NCBI GenBank assembly: GCA_030446745.1
Contig: JAUJMS010000008.1
Span: forward strand, 32,618-96,617
Length of the DNA: 64,000 nt
Direction: 5' to 3'
Source: Egibacteraceae bacterium
GTDB taxonomy: Bacteria > Actinomycetota > Nitriliruptoria > Euzebyales > Egibacteraceae
In this document: positions 44,132 through 52,433 of the stretch, one piece after another
Layout of the letters: every line of letters begins with the position of its first letter
Numbering within the stretch: the stretch's first letter is position 1
The notes under the pieces: model-generated
The model's database searches: none
Told to the model about the DNA's origin: nothing
The model's input: only the letters and a program-made list of their open reading frames with translations
Position numbers and translations under genes: made by a program

Positions 44132-44950
44132 ATGCGGGCGGTGCGGTGGAGGCAGGACCAGGCGGCGCTCGGCGGCGTGCGCCTCGCGTGGCAGCGCGCC
44201 GGCGCGGGGCCTGCGGTGGTCTATCTGCACGACGCGGGCGCCGACACGCTCGCCTCGACGGCGTTCGACGACCTCACTCGCGACCACGACGTCGTCCTCG
44301 TCGACCTGCCCGGCTACGGCCGGTCCGGGCCCCCGGACGGCGTGCGCGACGCCGCTGACGTCGCGGCGGCGATCGCTGCGCTGTCCGCGGAGCTGGACCT
44401 GGCGCCTGCGACGGTCGTCGGCACGAGCCTCGGCGGGTGGTTCGCGGTCGAGCTGGCGCTCACCGCGCCGGCGCGCGTCGCCGCGCTGGTGCTGTGCGCC
44501 GCCGCCGGCCTGCATGTCCCCGAGGACTACCTGTTCGCGCTGTTCGCCCAGGGCCGCGCCGCGGCGAGCACCCAGGACCTCATCACCGCGGCGTTGCTCG
44601 GCCGCCTGCCGTTCGGCGAGCAGGACGTCGCGACGCGTCCGGCGGCGGTTGCCGCGGCGGTCGTGGCGCCGTGGGTACAGAACCTCGCAGCCGCCGCGGC
44701 CGCCAGCTGGAGCCCCGCCACCGCGAACCCGCGGCTGCTCGGGCGTCTGCCCGGGGTCGGGTGCCCGACGCTGGTGCTGTGGGGCGAAGCCGACGCCCTG
44801 ATCCCACTGCAGCACGGGCGCGTCCTCGCGGAGGCCATTCCGGGCGCCTGCCTTCAGGTGGTGCCGGGTTCGGGCCACCTCGTCGCGCTCGAGCGCCCCG
44901 CGGTGTTCGCCGCCGCGATCCGGCGCATGACCGCCCGCGACCGGCGGTGA
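44132..44950 (+). CDS. Alpha/beta hydrolase
   Basis: 272 aa. Oxyanion HDAGADT, strand DVVLVDLPGYGRSGPPDG, nucleophile VVGTSLGGWFAVELAL (Ser), Asp in LVLWGEADALIPLQ and His in VPGSGHLVALERP. Substrate unknown. ATG 44132 is 9 nt after GCAGGA; ATG 44123 in frame is also possible. Confidence 0.85.
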   Translation: MRAVRWRQDQAALGGVRLAWQRAGAGPAVVYLHDAGADTLASTAFDDLTRDHDVVLVDLPGYGRSGPPDGVRDAADVAAAIAALSAELDLAPATVVGTSLGGWFAVELALTAPARVAALVLCAAAGLHVPEDYLFALFAQGRAAASTQDLITAALLGRLPFGEQDVATRPAAVAAAVVAPWVQNLAAAAAASWSPATANPRLLGRLPGVGCPTLVLWGEADALIPLQHGRVLAEAIPGACLQVVPGSGHLVALERPAVFAAAIRRMTARDRR

Positions 44951-44996
44951 CGACCGCTGGTGTGTGCAGGCCGCCGAAGCCATTAGCGTGGCGGCG

Positions 44997-45995
44997 ATGC
45001 CGCTGACGGACCTGCTCGTCGCCGACAGTCGCGACGCGCTCGTCGCGGCGCTCGGGGCGCTGGACGACCTCGACGTCGTCGGCGTCGACGTGGAGCGCGC
45101 CGACTCCGACCGCTACTACCGGGCGGCGGCCCTGATCCAGGTCGGCGGCAGCGGCCGCGTCGCCGTCGTCGACCCGCTCGCCGTCGACGACCTGTCGCCG
45201 CTCGACGCGTTCCTCGCCCCGCGGGTCACGGTGTTCCACGCGCTGGAGAACGACCTCGACCCGATCGCCGCGCTCGGCGTGCGCCCGACCGCGATGGACG
45301 ACACCGCGGTCGCGGCGGCGGTGCTCGGCCTGCCGACCGGACTGCAAGGCCTGCTGCGCGACCTGCTCGGCGTCGAGCTTCCCGGCGACAAAGCCGCCAT
45401 GCAGCGCGCCGACTGGGAGGCCCGGCCGCTGTCCGCCGCGATGCTCGAGTACGCCGCGGCCGACGTCGCCGACCTGCCGCGCCTGTGGCATGAGCTGTGC
45501 ACTCGTCTGGACGCGACAGGGCGCCGCGGCTGGTACGACGAGGAGGTCGCAACGCTGCGCGCCCTGCCCCCCGTCGAGCAGCGGCGCGACTGGACCCGCA
45601 CGCGGGGCGCAGGTCGGCTCGACGCGGCCGCGCGGGCGCGGCTGCGAGCGCTGTGGGACACCCGCGAGCGGCTCGCTCGCAGCACCGACACGGCGCCGGG
45701 GCGCATCGCCGGCGACGCGGTGCTCGTCGACCTCGCCACGACGCCGCCGACCTCGCGCGGGGAGCTCGCGCGCCGCGGCGTGCGCCGGCAGGCGCTGCGC
45801 GACTTCGGCGACGAGCTGCTGCGCGCGGCCGCCGCCGGCGACGCCGCTCCACCGGAGCCGCGGCGGGCGGGGCGGCGACCCACCGACGCCGACCGCGCCA
45901 CCGCCGACCGGCTGCGCCGTCTGCGTTCGAGGAGGCGCTCGGCATCGACGCGGGCTTTCTGTGCCCCGGCCGAACGCTGCTCACTGCGGTCATGA
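44997..45995 (+). CDS. rnd: Ribonuclease D, C-terminus altered by a probable frameshift
   Basis: 332 aa as read. DEDD exonuclease core: VVGVDVERADSDRYY (the expected DxE reads D-V-E), VFHALENDLDPIAALG, AMDDTAVAAAVLG, LEYAAADVADLPRLWHEL; then an HRDC-like domain (LRALWDTRERLARSTDTAPGRIAGDAVLVDLA). At ~45930 the good coding pattern moves to another frame: FEEALGIDAGFLCPGRTLLTAV...WQWRQLGAAFCEAL, the usual end of the second helical domain, so the last ~20 residues in the original frame (SRRRSASTRAFCAP...) are spurious. In the shifted frame there is no stop before phhB. Confidence 0.82.
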   Translation: MPLTDLLVADSRDALVAALGALDDLDVVGVDVERADSDRYYRAAALIQVGGSGRVAVVDPLAVDDLSPLDAFLAPRVTVFHALENDLDPIAALGVRPTAMDDTAVAAAVLGLPTGLQGLLRDLLGVELPGDKAAMQRADWEARPLSAAMLEYAAADVADLPRLWHELCTRLDATGRRGWYDEEVATLRALPPVEQRRDWTRTRGAGRLDAAARARLRALWDTRERLARSTDTAPGRIAGDAVLVDLATTPPTSRGELARRGVRRQALRDFGDELLRAAAAGDAAPPEPRRAGRRPTDADRATADRLRRLRSRRRSASTRAFCAPAERCSLRS

Positions 45996-46153
45996 GCGAC
46001 CCGTCCGACCCGCCGGCGCTGCGCGAGGCGCTCGGCCTGCGGGCGTGGCAGTGGCGGCAGCTCGGCGCGGCGTTCTGCGAGGCGTTGCGGCTCGACGGTC
46101 AGGGGAAGCCTCTCCCCGTCGACGACGAGGCAAGCCCCGACGGAGGTGCGCCG

Positions 46154-46483
46154 ATGACCGACCTGCTCAACCCCGACGCGTTGCACCACGGCTTGGACCA
46201 GCTGCCCGGCTGGGGCGGCACCACGGAGGGACTGACCAAGAGCTACACGTTCGCCGACTTCGCCGAGGCGATGCGCTTCGTGAACCGGGTCGCGGACGTG
46301 GCGGAGCGGCACGGCCACCATCCCGACATCACGATCCGGTGGAACACGGTGAACCTCGACGTCGTGAGCCACTCCGCAGGCGGCGTCACCCAGGCCGACC
46401 TCGACCTCGCCGCCGCCATCGACACGGGCGAGTCCCACGGCGACGCGAACCCGGACAACCCCAACGCCGGGCAGACCGCCTGA
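46154..46483 (+). CDS. phhB: Pterin-4a-carbinolamine dehydratase
   Basis: 109 aa. LTKSYTFADFAEAMRFVNRVADVAERHGHHPDITIRWNTVNLDVVSHSAGGVTQADLDLAAAID holds the family HHPD and THxxGGxT-type motifs. It recycles tetrahydrobiopterin or acts as a transcription cofactor in other systems. ATG 46154 follows GGAGG by 7 nt. Its frame is open upstream into the shifted tail of rnd. Confidence 0.92.
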   Translation: MTDLLNPDALHHGLDQLPGWGGTTEGLTKSYTFADFAEAMRFVNRVADVAERHGHHPDITIRWNTVNLDVVSHSAGGVTQADLDLAAAIDTGESHGDANPDNPNAGQTA

Positions 46484-46513
46484 CGTCCGTCGCGCAGCGT
46501 CAGGCGCGCACGG

Positions 46514-47458
46514 TCATTCGCGCAGCGCGGCGGGCAGCGCGAAGGTCATCCGCTCCTCGACGACGTCGAGCGTCTCCACGACCGCGCCCCCCGGGCGCGC
46601 GCGGAGGAACGCGACCACCCCCTCGACGAGGTGCTCGGGCGCGCTGGCGCCGGAGGTCAGCCCCACCGTGCGCACGCCGGCGAGCCACGCTTCGTCGATG
46701 GCGCCGGCGTCCTCGATCAGGTACGCGGCGGGCGCCCCCGCGTCGCGCGCCACCTCGACCATGCGTTGGGAGTTCGACGAGTTGGCCGAGCCGACGACGA
46801 GCACGAGGTCGCTGCGGGCGGCGAGCACCTTCGTCGCGTCCTGACGGTTCTGCGTCGCGTAGCAGATGTCGTCGCCGCGGGGACCGCGCGCCTCGGGGTA
46901 GCGCCGGCGGATCGCGTCGACGACGGTGTTCGCCTCGTCGACCGACAGCGTCGTCTGTGAGAGGTACGCGACCCTGGACGGGTCCGGCAGGTCCAGCGTC
47001 TCGACCTCGGCGGCGCTCTCGACCAACGTGATCGACTCCGGCGCGTGGCCGGTCGTGCCGACGACCTCCTGGTGGCCGGCGTGGCCGACGAGCACGATCG
47101 ACAACCCGCGGCGGGCGTAGTCGATCGCCTCGAAGTGCACCTTGCTCACCAACGGGCAGGTCGCGTCCAGCGTGCGCAGCCCCCGCTCGGCGGCGTTCGC
47201 GCGGACCTGCGGGGCGACACCGTGGGCACTGAACACCAGCAGGCCACCCTCGGGCACCTGCGACTCGTCCTCGACGAACACCGCGCCCTTGGCTTCCAGG
47301 TCGGCGACGACGTGGGCGTTGTGCACGATCGCGTGGCGGACGTAGACCGGCGCACCGTGACGTTGCAGCGCCCGCTCGACGATCTCGACGGCACGCTCGA
47401 CCCCGGCGCAGAACCCCCGAGGCGCGGCGAGCAGCACGGTGACGGGGGGTTCGGGCAT
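46514..47458 (-). CDS. ispH: 4-hydroxy-3-methylbut-2-enyl diphosphate reductase
   Basis: 314 aa iron-sulfur enzyme of the MEP isoprenoid pathway. Cluster Cys in [23 protein letters not shown] and [13 protein letters not shown]; substrate-site [23 protein letters not shown] and [17 protein letters not shown] 47458. Downstream of nth on the same strand. Confidence 0.96.
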   Translation of the reverse strand: MPEPPVTVLLAAPRGFCAGVERAVEIVERALQRHGAPVYVRHAIVHNAHVVADLEAKGAVFVEDESQVPEGGLLVFSAHGVAPQVRANAAERGLRTLDATCPLVSKVHFEAIDYARRGLSIVLVGHAGHQEVVGTTGHAPESITLVESAAEVETLDLPDPSRVAYLSQTTLSVDEANTVVDAIRRRYPEARGPRGDDICYATQNRQDATKVLAARSDLVLVVGSANSSNSQRMVEVARDAGAPAAYLIEDAGAIDEAWLAGVRTVGLTSGASAPEHLVEGVVAFLRARPGGAVVETLDVVEERMTFALPAALRE

Positions 47459-47479
47459 ACCGCCAGTATAGGAAGGCCG

Positions 47480-48205
47480 CTATCCCATGCCCTTGGCCTG
47501 ACCGGCGCGGTCGCGGCAGCCCGCGAGCAGCGACGAGGGGCACAGATCCTCGACGACGCAGTCGGCGCAGCGCGGTCGAAGCGCGTCGCACACCCGCCGG
47601 CCGTGGAGGATGATGCTCAGGCTCGCGGTCGGCCACGACGCCTTGGGCAGCAGGCGCATGAGGTCGCGCTCGATCACGACCGGGTCGGTCGCGCGGGTGA
47701 AACCGAACCGCAGCGACAGCCGCTTGACGTGGGTGTCGACGGCGATGCCGGCGTCCGGGTCGTCGCGGTGGGCGTCGGGGGCGACCGCGCCGAGCACGAC
47801 GTTGGCGGTCTTGCGCGCTACGCCGGGGAGCGCGATGAGGTCGGTCATGCGCAGCGGCACCTCACCGCCGTGGCGTTCCAGCAGTGCCGCGGACATGCCT
47901 CGCAGGCTGCGGGTCTTCTGCCGGAAGAACCCGGTCTGGTAGATGTCGCGCTGCAGCTCCTCCTCGTCGACGGCGACGTAGTCCGCAGGACCGCGGTACT
48001 TCGCGAACAGCCGCGGCGTGATCTCGTTGATCTTTCGGTCGGTCGACTGGGCCGACAGGATCGTCGCGACGAGCAGCTCGAACGGGGTCGTCCAGTCGAG
48101 CTCGACGACACCGCCCTGGTACGTCTCGCGCAGGCGGGCATCGATCACCGGGGCGCGCTTGGTCTTCGGGCTGCGGCGGGTCAACGGCGGCGGATCGTCG
48201 CTCAT
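47480..48205 (-). CDS. nth: Endonuclease III
   Basis: 241 aa base-excision repair glycosylase/AP lyase. TPFELLVATILSAQSTDRKINEITPRLF, HhH motif LPGVARKTANVVLG (catalytic Lys), catalytic Asp in AVDTHVKRLSLRFG, and the 4Fe-4S loop CDALRPRCADCVVEDLC. I chose ATG 48205 (MSDDPPP); ATG 48214 adds three residues. Confidence 0.95.
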   Translation of the reverse strand: MSDDPPPLTRRSPKTKRAPVIDARLRETYQGGVVELDWTTPFELLVATILSAQSTDRKINEITPRLFAKYRGPADYVAVDEEELQRDIYQTGFFRQKTRSLRGMSAALLERHGGEVPLRMTDLIALPGVARKTANVVLGAVAPDAHRDDPDAGIAVDTHVKRLSLRFGFTRATDPVVIERDLMRLLPKASWPTASLSIILHGRRVCDALRPRCADCVVEDLCPSSLLAGCRDRAGQAKGMG

Positions 48206-48245
48206 CGGCGGCAAGTCTAAGGAGCGCGCGGCAGCTGGCCGCCGG

Positions 48246-49574
48246 TCAGCGCCGGTCGGCGGCGAGACCCTCGACGGGGAGCACGACGCGGAAGGTCGAG
48301 CCCTCGCCGAGCACGCTGCGCACGGTCACGGCGCCGCCGTGGCGTTCGGCGGCGTGGCGCACGATCGACAGTCCCAGGCCGGTTCCGCCCACCGCCCGGC
48401 TGCGTGCCTTGTCGACGCGGTAGAACCGCTCGAACACGCGGTCACGGTCGGCGTCGGCGATGCCGATGCCGTCGTCGGTGACCTCGAGTACCACCTCGGC
48501 CCCCCCGCGGCGAACCGACGCGTGCACCACACCGCCAGGACGGTTGTAGCGGACCGCGTTCTCGAGCAGGTTCGCAGCGATCAGCCGCAGGTCGCCGGGG
48601 TCGGCGATGACCCGTGCGCCGGCGTCGGCCTCGACGCGCACCGTCACGCCGCGCCGGTCGGCGGCCGCCGTCAGCCGTTGCGCCTGCTCGCGCACGATCG
48701 CGGCGACGTCGACGCGCTCGCGCAGCGTCGAGGCCGCGGCGTCCTCCTCCAGGCGGGCGAGGTCGAGCAGCTCGCGCACGAGTTGCGCCAGCCGGGCTGC
48801 CTCGGCGCGCAGCCGCCCGACCATGCCGGCGACGCGGTCGGGGTCGCGTCCGACGGCCACGGCGAGCGAGTCGGACAGCGCCTGGATGCCGGCGACGGGC
48901 GTCTTCAACTCGTGTGATGCGTTCGTGACGAAGTCGCGGCGCACCGCCTCCAGCCGGCGCGACTCCGTGACGTCGGACACGACGAGCGCGACGCCGTCGG
49001 CCCCGGTCGCCGACGCGCGTGCGACGAGCCGGCGGTCGTCGCGCTCGACCTCGACGTCCACCGTGGCGGTCCCCGCACGGGCTTCGTCGACCGCGCCGGC
49101 GAGGCCCTCCACGCCGAGCACCTGCAGCGGTGTGCGCGCGTCGTCGCGGCCGGCGCCGAACAGCGTGCGCGCCGCGGCGTTGGCGTAGGTCAGCCCCGCC
49201 TCACCGAACAGCAGCACCGCGGTCGGCAGCGACTCGAGCACTCGCTCCGTGCGGGCGCGCTGGCGCGCCAGCGCCTCGTCGCGGCTGCGCAGCGCGGTCA
49301 CGACCGCGGCGACCCCCGCGTCGAGGCGTCGCTCCGCTCGTGTCGCGTCGTACCGGTCGGGGGGCGACGGCACCGTGCCCCCGCTCACCGCGCTGGCGAG
49401 CGCGTCGGTGGTGCGAGCGAGGCGGCGGTCGACGACCGTGACGATGGCGCCGGCCGCCGCAACCCCGACGAGCAGGCCGGCGGCGACGGCGACCGCGACG
49501 CGGGGCGCCGCACGCGCACCCGCCACGGCGGCGGCGGCCGTGGCCAACGGCACGACGAGGACGACGCGTCGCAT
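48246..49574 (-). CDS. Sensor histidine kinase, PhoR/SenX3 type
   Basis: 442 aa. Two N-terminal membrane helices (~residues 3-20 and 25-47), a PAS-like region (LPTAVLLFGEAGLTYANAAARTLFG), HisKA box VTNASHELKTPVAGIQALSDSL, then the N box NLLENAVRYNRPGG, G1 VTDDGIGIADADRDRVFERFYRVDKARS and G2 GGTGLGLSIVRHAAERHGG. The short periplasmic loop and PAS domain match SenX3/PhoR kinases that sense phosphate status through Pst and PhoU. Downstream of, and paired with, the response regulator gene. Confidence 0.92.
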   Translation of the reverse strand: MRRVVLVVPLATAAAAVAGARAAPRVAVAVAAGLLVGVAAAGAIVTVVDRRLARTTDALASAVSGGTVPSPPDRYDATRAERRLDAGVAAVVTALRSRDEALARQRARTERVLESLPTAVLLFGEAGLTYANAAARTLFGAGRDDARTPLQVLGVEGLAGAVDEARAGTATVDVEVERDDRRLVARASATGADGVALVVSDVTESRRLEAVRRDFVTNASHELKTPVAGIQALSDSLAVAVGRDPDRVAGMVGRLRAEAARLAQLVRELLDLARLEEDAAASTLRERVDVAAIVREQAQRLTAAADRRGVTVRVEADAGARVIADPGDLRLIAANLLENAVRYNRPGGVVHASVRRGGAEVVLEVTDDGIGIADADRDRVFERFYRVDKARSRAVGGTGLGLSIVRHAAERHGGAVTVRSVLGEGSTFRVVLPVEGLAADRR

Positions 49575-49654
49575 CGTTCAGTCGGGCCAGGACTCAGGGG
49601 TCATCGTTCCAGTGTCACCGCAGCGTCGCAGGCCGACGACGCGGCACCGCCGTG

Positions 49655-50341
49655 TCAGGAGTCGGCGAACTTGTAGCCCACGCCGCGCACCGTGACGATC
49701 AGCCGCGGGTCATGGGGGTCCTCCTCGATGCGGCTGCGCAGTCGCTTGATGTGCACGTCGAGGGTCTTGGTGTCGCCGACGTAGTCGGCACCCCACACCC
49801 GATCGATGATGACGTCGCGCGTCAGCACCCGCCCCGCGTTGCCGACGAGCAGCTCGAGCAGCGCGAACTCCTTGGGCGGCAGCTCGACAGCCGACCCGCG
49901 CACCGAGACCTCGTAGCGCTCCGGGTCGATGCGGATCCCGCGAACCTCCAGCGGGGCGCCGCCGTCCAGGCCGTCGACGTCACCGCCGCGCCGCAGCACC
50001 GCCCGCACGCGCGCCGCGAGCTCGCGCATGGAGAACGGCTTGGTGACGTAGTCGTCGGCGCCCAGCTCCAGCCCGACCACCTTGTCGATCTCGGCGTCCT
50101 TGGCGGTCAGCATGATGATCGGGGCGGCACTCGTCGCCCGGATCCGCTTGCACACCTCGGTGCCGGGCAGGCCGGGCAGCATGAGGTCGAGCAGGACCAG
50201 GTCGGGGCGCTCCCGCGCGAACAGCGCGACGGCGTCGTGGCCGTCGCCGGTGGTCACGACCTCGAAGCCCTCCGCGGACAGCCCGTAGTCCAGCGCGTCG
50301 ACGAGCGACGGCTCGTCTTCGACGACGAGGATCTTCGGCAC
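49655..50341 (-). CDS. OmpR/PhoB-family response regulator (RegX3/PhoP type)
   Basis: 228 aa. Receiver domain: KILVVEDEPSLVDALDYGL, phosphoacceptor LVLLDLMLPGLPG (Asp ~52), Thr in MLTAKDAE, Lys in DDYVTKPFSMREL. DNA-binding winged helix: LPPKEFALLELLVGNAGRVLTRDVIIDRVWGADYVGDTKTLDVHIKRLRSRI. GTG 50341 gives VPKILVVED. Divergent from phoU with PHO-box-like repeats between, so it probably controls the pst and phoU genes. Confidence 0.92.
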   Translation of the reverse strand: MPKILVVEDEPSLVDALDYGLSAEGFEVVTTGDGHDAVALFARERPDLVLLDLMLPGLPGTEVCKRIRATSAAPIIMLTAKDAEIDKVVGLELGADDYVTKPFSMRELAARVRAVLRRGGDVDGLDGGAPLEVRGIRIDPERYEVSVRGSAVELPPKEFALLELLVGNAGRVLTRDVIIDRVWGADYVGDTKTLDVHIKRLRSRIEEDPHDPRLIVTVRGVGYKFADS

Positions 50342-50423
50342 GGCGGCGAGTGTAGGCACGAGCGACGCCACGCCCGCCGCATGCGCCGGCGTGCACGGAG
50401 CTGTTCGACGAAAGATCATCCGG

Positions 50424-50460
50424 CGTTCCCCTGAGGTTCACGGACCCCCGCCGTAGGATC
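50424..50460 (+). promoter_or_regulatory. PHO-box-like direct repeat and promoter upstream of phoU
   Basis: CGTTCCCCTGA-GGTTCACGGAC at 50424-50445: two 11-nt units with TTC at the same place, as in actinobacterial PHO boxes (units beginning GTTCACC). TAGGAT at 50454-50459 could be the -10. It lies in the divergent space between the response regulator and phoU. Confidence 0.55.
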
Positions 50461-50494
50461 GGTGGCCAAGCCGCTGACGAACAGGCCCGACGCC

Positions 50495-51175
50495 ATGCCC
50501 GAGCTCCGCCGCGACTACCGCGACCGCCTCACCGATCTCGAAGACGACCTCATCGCGATGGGCAACCGCGTGTTGGAGATGCTGGCCGAGGCGATGACCG
50601 CGCTCGGCAACCACGACCAGCAGCGCGCCGCCGCCGTTATTCGCGCCGACGACCGGATCGACGCCGCCTACCAGCGGATCCAAGAGGGCGTGCTTACGAC
50701 CATCGCCCTGCACGCGCCGGTCGCGAGCGAGCTGCGGCTGCTGTCGGCGTTCATGCACGCCAACATCCACCTCGAGCGGATGGGCGACCTGTGCGTGAAC
50801 ATCGGCAAGTTCGTCGCTCTGGTCGAGGACTTCTCCGACGACCCCGAGCTCATGGCGCAGCTGCAGGAGATGGGCCAGCACGCCCGGCGGGTCATCGGGC
50901 GGTCGCTGGAGGCGCTCGCGCGCCGCGACCTCGAGCTCGTCCATACGCTGCCCGAGCTCGACGAACCGCTCGACCAGCTCAACAAGGGGCTGTTCAAGCG
51001 GCTCGTGCGCCTCGCGGCGGCCGACGAGACGCGCCTGGACTGGGCGATGCGCATGGTGCTCGTCGCCCGCTACCTCGAGCGGCTCGGCGACCACGCCGTC
51101 GACATCGGCGAGCAGGTGATCTTCGCGGTCACCGGCGAGTCGGTGGAGCTCGCCTCGAACTCCCCGGTCGCCTAG
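50495..51175 (+). CDS. phoU: Phosphate-specific transport accessory protein PhoU
   Basis: 226 aa, two PhoU three-helix repeats: LTDLEDDLIAMGNRVLEMLAEAM...IRADDRIDAAYQRIQEGVL and LPELDEPLDQLNKGLFKRLVRL, each with the metal-binding E/DxxxD patterns (ANIHLERMGDLCVNIGKF and VARYLERLGDHAVDIGEQVIF). It restrains the kinase when phosphate is plentiful. ATG 50495 gives the normal start MPELRRDYRDRL; GTG 50462 in frame is less likely because it is next to the -10. Confidence 0.93.
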   Translation: MPELRRDYRDRLTDLEDDLIAMGNRVLEMLAEAMTALGNHDQQRAAAVIRADDRIDAAYQRIQEGVLTTIALHAPVASELRLLSAFMHANIHLERMGDLCVNIGKFVALVEDFSDDPELMAQLQEMGQHARRVIGRSLEALARRDLELVHTLPELDEPLDQLNKGLFKRLVRLAAADETRLDWAMRMVLVARYLERLGDHAVDIGEQVIFAVTGESVELASNSPVA

Positions 51176-51183
51176 TGCTCACG

Positions 51184-51214
51184 GCGAGTTTCCACCCGGG
51201 GAGGCGGAAACTCG
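51184..51214. terminator. Bidirectional hairpin between phoU and the convergent aminotransferase gene
   Basis: CGAGTTTCC at 51185-51193 pairs perfectly with GGAAACTCG at 51206-51214; the loop is 12 nt. It lies 10 bp after the phoU stop and 15 bp from the stop of the gene on the other strand. The A/T part of the stem provides U-like tails in both directions. Confidence 0.75.
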
Positions 51215-51228
51215 ACGTCCACCGAGGC

Positions 51229-52410
51229 CTAGCCCGAGAGCGCGTCGAGGAGCGACTCGCACTCCGCGACGGTGTTGAAGAAGTGGGCGCCCACGCGGAT
51301 GCCCGCGCGGGGCCGGAAGTCGACGATGATCCCCGCGTCGATGAGCCGCTGGCTGGCCGCCTCGGACTTGTCGCCCAGGTCGATCGTCACCGAGCCCGCG
51401 CGCTGGTCCGCGGCGACGGGGCTGCGCACCGCAAAGCCGCGTGCCAGCGCCCCCTCGACCAGCGCGGTGGTCAGACGGACGGACGTGGCGCGGATGCGCG
51501 CGGGCGTCGCCTCGGTGATCGCGGCGTAGCCCTCGGCGGCGGCGTACAGCGCCGGCATCCCCGGCGTCCCGCCGAGCCAGCCCATCGCGCCCTCCGCCGG
51601 CTCCCACGCCGGCTCGAAGCCGAACGGCCGGGCGTGGCCAAGCCAGCCGACGTCGCGGGGCGCCAGCGTGGCGGACAGCTCGGGGCGCAGGTACAGGTAG
51701 CCGACCCCCGGCCCCCCGCACAGCCACTTCACGCTGCCGCCGACGTAGGCGTCGCAGCCGATCGCGGTGACGTCGACCGGCATGTGGCCGACGGCGTGGT
51801 AGCCGTCGACCAGGCACACGGCACCCACCTCGTGCGCCCGCGCGGCGACCGCCGCGACATCGGTGATCGCCGAGCTGCGAAACAGCACGTGGCTGACCAC
51901 GACGACCGCGGTCCGCTCGTCGATCGCGGCGAGCAGCCGTTCGGTGTCGACGGCAAGCCCGTCGGTCGGGACGGTGACGACCTCCGCGCCGAGTGCGCGC
52001 TGTCCTTCAGCGAGGTAGCCGTGGGACGGCCACTCGAGGTCTGCCATGACGATGCGGTTGCGCCGCCCGCTGAAGTCCAGCGCGCTGACGAGCATCGCGG
52101 TCAGCGTGGCGACGTTCTGGTGCACCACGACGCTGCCCGCCGGTGCCCCGAGTAGCCCCTCGAGCAGCGCGACGACCGACCGAACCTTCGGGAACCATTC
52201 GGTACGCCACGCCTCGACGCCGCGCTCCTGCCACTGCTGCGCGTAGCTCGCCAACGCGGCGGGGACCGACGCGGGCATCGCCCCGAGCGAGTTGTTGATG
52301 AGGTACGTGCGGCGAGCGACCGTCGGGAACCGCGCCCGCCAGGCGTCGACCTCGGCCTCGGTCAAGGGCGCCGCCGCGCCGGCCTGCGGGGTCTCGGGCG
52401 GGGCGGCCAT
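51229..52410 (-). CDS. Class V aminotransferase-like PLP enzyme (kynureninase/IPN epimerase-like)
   Basis: 393 aa. INNSLGAMPASVPAAL near the N-terminus, VVVHQNVATLTAMLVSAL, Asp-x-x-His in VCLVDGYHAVGHMPVDV (PLP ring nitrogen), Schiff-base Lys in YVGGSVKWLCGGPGVGYLYL, and a C-terminal small domain. Kynureninase, cysteine desulfurase-like and isopenicillin N epimerase-like members all look like this. ATG 52410 is 24 bp downstream of the MFS stop, so it is probably the last gene of the pst operon transcript. Confidence 0.88.
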   Translation of the reverse strand: MAAPPETPQAGAAAPLTEAEVDAWRARFPTVARRTYLINNSLGAMPASVPAALASYAQQWQERGVEAWRTEWFPKVRSVVALLEGLLGAPAGSVVVHQNVATLTAMLVSALDFSGRRNRIVMADLEWPSHGYLAEGQRALGAEVVTVPTDGLAVDTERLLAAIDERTAVVVVSHVLFRSSAITDVAAVAARAHEVGAVCLVDGYHAVGHMPVDVTAIGCDAYVGGSVKWLCGGPGVGYLYLRPELSATLAPRDVGWLGHARPFGFEPAWEPAEGAMGWLGGTPGMPALYAAAEGYAAITEATPARIRATSVRLTTALVEGALARGFAVRSPVAADQRAGSVTIDLGDKSEAASQRLIDAGIIVDFRPRAGIRVGAHFFNTVAECESLLDALSG

Positions 52411-52433
52411 CCCGGCGAGGATACGCGCCGGCG

